Translations under genes and position numbers: made by a program
Origin: Buddleja alternifolia
Lineage: Eukaryota; Streptophyta; Magnoliopsida; Lamiales; Scrophulariaceae
NCBI GenBank assembly: GCA_019426215.1
Contig: CM033391.1
Span: forward strand, 7,366,708-7,430,707
DNA length: 64,000 nucleotides
Direction of reading: 5' to 3'
The notes under the pieces: generated by a model
What the model saw: the letters and a program-made list of their open reading frames with translations, nothing else
What the model was told of the DNA's origin: nothing
Databases searched by the model: none
Part shown: in pieces, positions 63,085-64,000 of the stretch
Layout: each line of letters starts with the position of its first letter
Numbering within the stretch: the stretch's first letter is position 1

Positions 63085-63607
63085 TATCCACTGTGTGCGT
63101 TTTACTCGCAGTTCGGTGTAAAAAGCATTTCAAGCTTAGTATATAAGTAACAGTTCAAGCCAAATTCTGCAATTGATAGTGAAATTACTAAAATTTGTAT
63201 GTATTGCATACATATCGGTTATTCTGAAGCAGTTTTTTCAGTTTTGAAGATACGGTGAGAGGGCGAAGAATTCCTGCTGTGATATTCGTATTTGAGAGGT
63301 AATTACTGTAGATCTCTGCTTTCAGATGGAATAGTATAGTTTTATGGTGCTTGATATATTCATTTTATGTATCTCGTTTTGTACTGTGCATGATTGTACT
63401 GTCGACATCTATTATTCAGCGGTTTTAATGCTGTGGGTGGATTTACTTTTGGGGTTGAATTGCCATCCTGAATTGTGTTCTTTTTTTGGATTGCTCGCAG
63501 CATTTATTGTCGAAGAGAGTAAAAGTCATTCTGTCGGTCTCTGAGAAGTTTAAAGAATAAATTTACTGGAAAGGAGAAAATTGGATTCTGAACAGATAAA
63601 AGAGAAG
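62640..63607 (+). promoter_or_regulatory. ARF core promoter, 5' leader and 5'-UTR intron
   Basis: A CATATATC-type TATA-like region (about 62616-62632) precedes a CT-rich tract (62667-62697) typical of plant transcription starts. A probable 5'-UTR intron lies at 63299-63500 (GTAATT donor, CTCGCAG acceptor). If transcription begins near the CT tract, the leader holds short upstream ORFs at 62755-62769, 62835-62852, 63068-63121 and 63199-63258. Confidence 0.6.
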
Positions 63608-64000
63608 ATGAAAGAGGCGGTGGAGAAGAGTTTGGACTCGGAGCTATGGCACGCGTGCGCCGGAGGCATGGTTCAGATGCCGCCGGTGAATTCGAAGGTG
63701 TTCTATTTCCCGCAAGGCCATGCTGAGCATACTCTCACTGCTGTGGATTTTGGGGCTTTGCCTAGAATTCCGCCTTTGTTTCTCTGCAGGGTTGCTGGTG
63801 TGAAATATTTAGCTGATCCTGAAACAGATGAAGTTTACGCTAAGATTAGGCTGATTTCGGTTGGGAAGAATGAGGGTGGTTTTGATGATGATGTCGTTTT
63901 GGGAAGTAATAGATCTGAATCTAATGAGAAACCCACTTCTTTCGCCAAGACTCTGACCCAATCTGATGCCAACAATGGTGGGGGTTTCTCTGTTCCTAGG
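63608..64000 (+). CDS. Auxin response factor (ARF10/16/17 type), N-terminal part
   Basis: A nuclear transcription factor that binds auxin response elements. The window ends after 131 codons. The visible part has the first dimerisation segment (SLDSELWHACAGGMVQMP, VFYFPQGHAEHT, CRVAGVKYLADPETDEVYAK) and the start of the B3 DNA-binding domain (SFAKTLTQSDANNGGGFSVP). The short N-terminus (MKEAVEKSLD) and the GGMVQMP variant fit the miR160-regulated ARF10/16/17 clade, whose members are mostly repressors; the miR160 site would lie beyond the window. The ATG at 63608 is the first in-frame start, since the frame upstream lacks one before the intron acceptor at 63500. Alternative: another ARF clade, less likely. 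Confidence 0.93.
   Translation, partial: MKEAVEKSLDSELWHACAGGMVQMPPVNSKVFYFPQGHAEHTLTAVDFGALPRIPPLFLCRVAGVKYLADPETDEVYAKIRLISVGKNEGGFDDDVVLGSNRSESNEKPTSFAKTLTQSDANNGGGFSVPR

Noticed and set aside
63344..63544. 66-codon reading frame before the ARF start
   Set aside because: It spans the 5'-UTR intron acceptor and has no similarity; it is not in the ARF frame.

Overview
The window is nuclear DNA of a flowering plant, most likely a eudicot. It is AT-rich, its genes have many introns with GT/AG borders, and most of its length is transposon-derived. There are three recognisable host genes, all on the + strand. At 442-8643 is a tyrosylprotein sulfotransferase (TPST), complete except for its first (signal-peptide) exon. 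At 16609-18620 is a two-coding-exon GATA zinc-finger transcription factor with an intron in its 5' leader. At 63608-64000, cut by the window edge, is the N-terminus of an auxin response factor of the ARF10/16/17 type. No operon, CRISPR array or rRNA gene is present.

Layout: 1-8.6 kb is TPST, whose introns carry several small non-autonomous MULE-like elements. 8.6-15.3 kb is intergenic, with hAT-like and MULE-like remnants. 15.3-18.6 kb is the GATA gene. 19.9-20.6 kb is a hAT element with an 8-bp target duplication. 21.6-40.2 kb is a nested composite: a MULE-like MITE split by a Ty3/gypsy (Tat-lineage) element on the + strand (21987-40144, TSD AAAAT), whose 5' LTR is itself interrupted by a second, longer Tat element on the - strand (23179-37019). 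The inner element has gag-PR-RT-RNaseH-archaeal-type RNaseH-INT in order. Between pol and its 3' LTR it carries an antisense, intron-containing plant mobile domain (PMD) gene, and that gene has in turn been hit by a PIF/Harbinger-like MITE. 40.6-43.7 kb holds Copia and LINE wreckage. 44.2-62.6 kb is gene-free: more MITEs (MULE, hAT, PIF/Harbinger), a solo-like Tat LTR, a SINE with a clear target duplication plus a truncated relative, a Copia gag fragment, foldback repeats and unassigned AT-rich DNA. 62.6-64 kb is the promoter, leader and first coding exon of the ARF.

The host genes are unrelated and simply neighbours. TPST sulfates tyrosines of secreted peptides in the Golgi, while the GATA and ARF proteins are nuclear regulators. 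The most noteworthy points are: the antisense multi-intron PMD gene inside a retrotransposon; one, two or three copies of a U5 module in related LTRs; a paralogous empty site that confirms the outer insertion; a minimal AUG-UGA upstream ORF two bases before the GATA start codon; and the uORF-rich ARF leader. All assignments come from reading motifs and repeats by eye. No database search was run.
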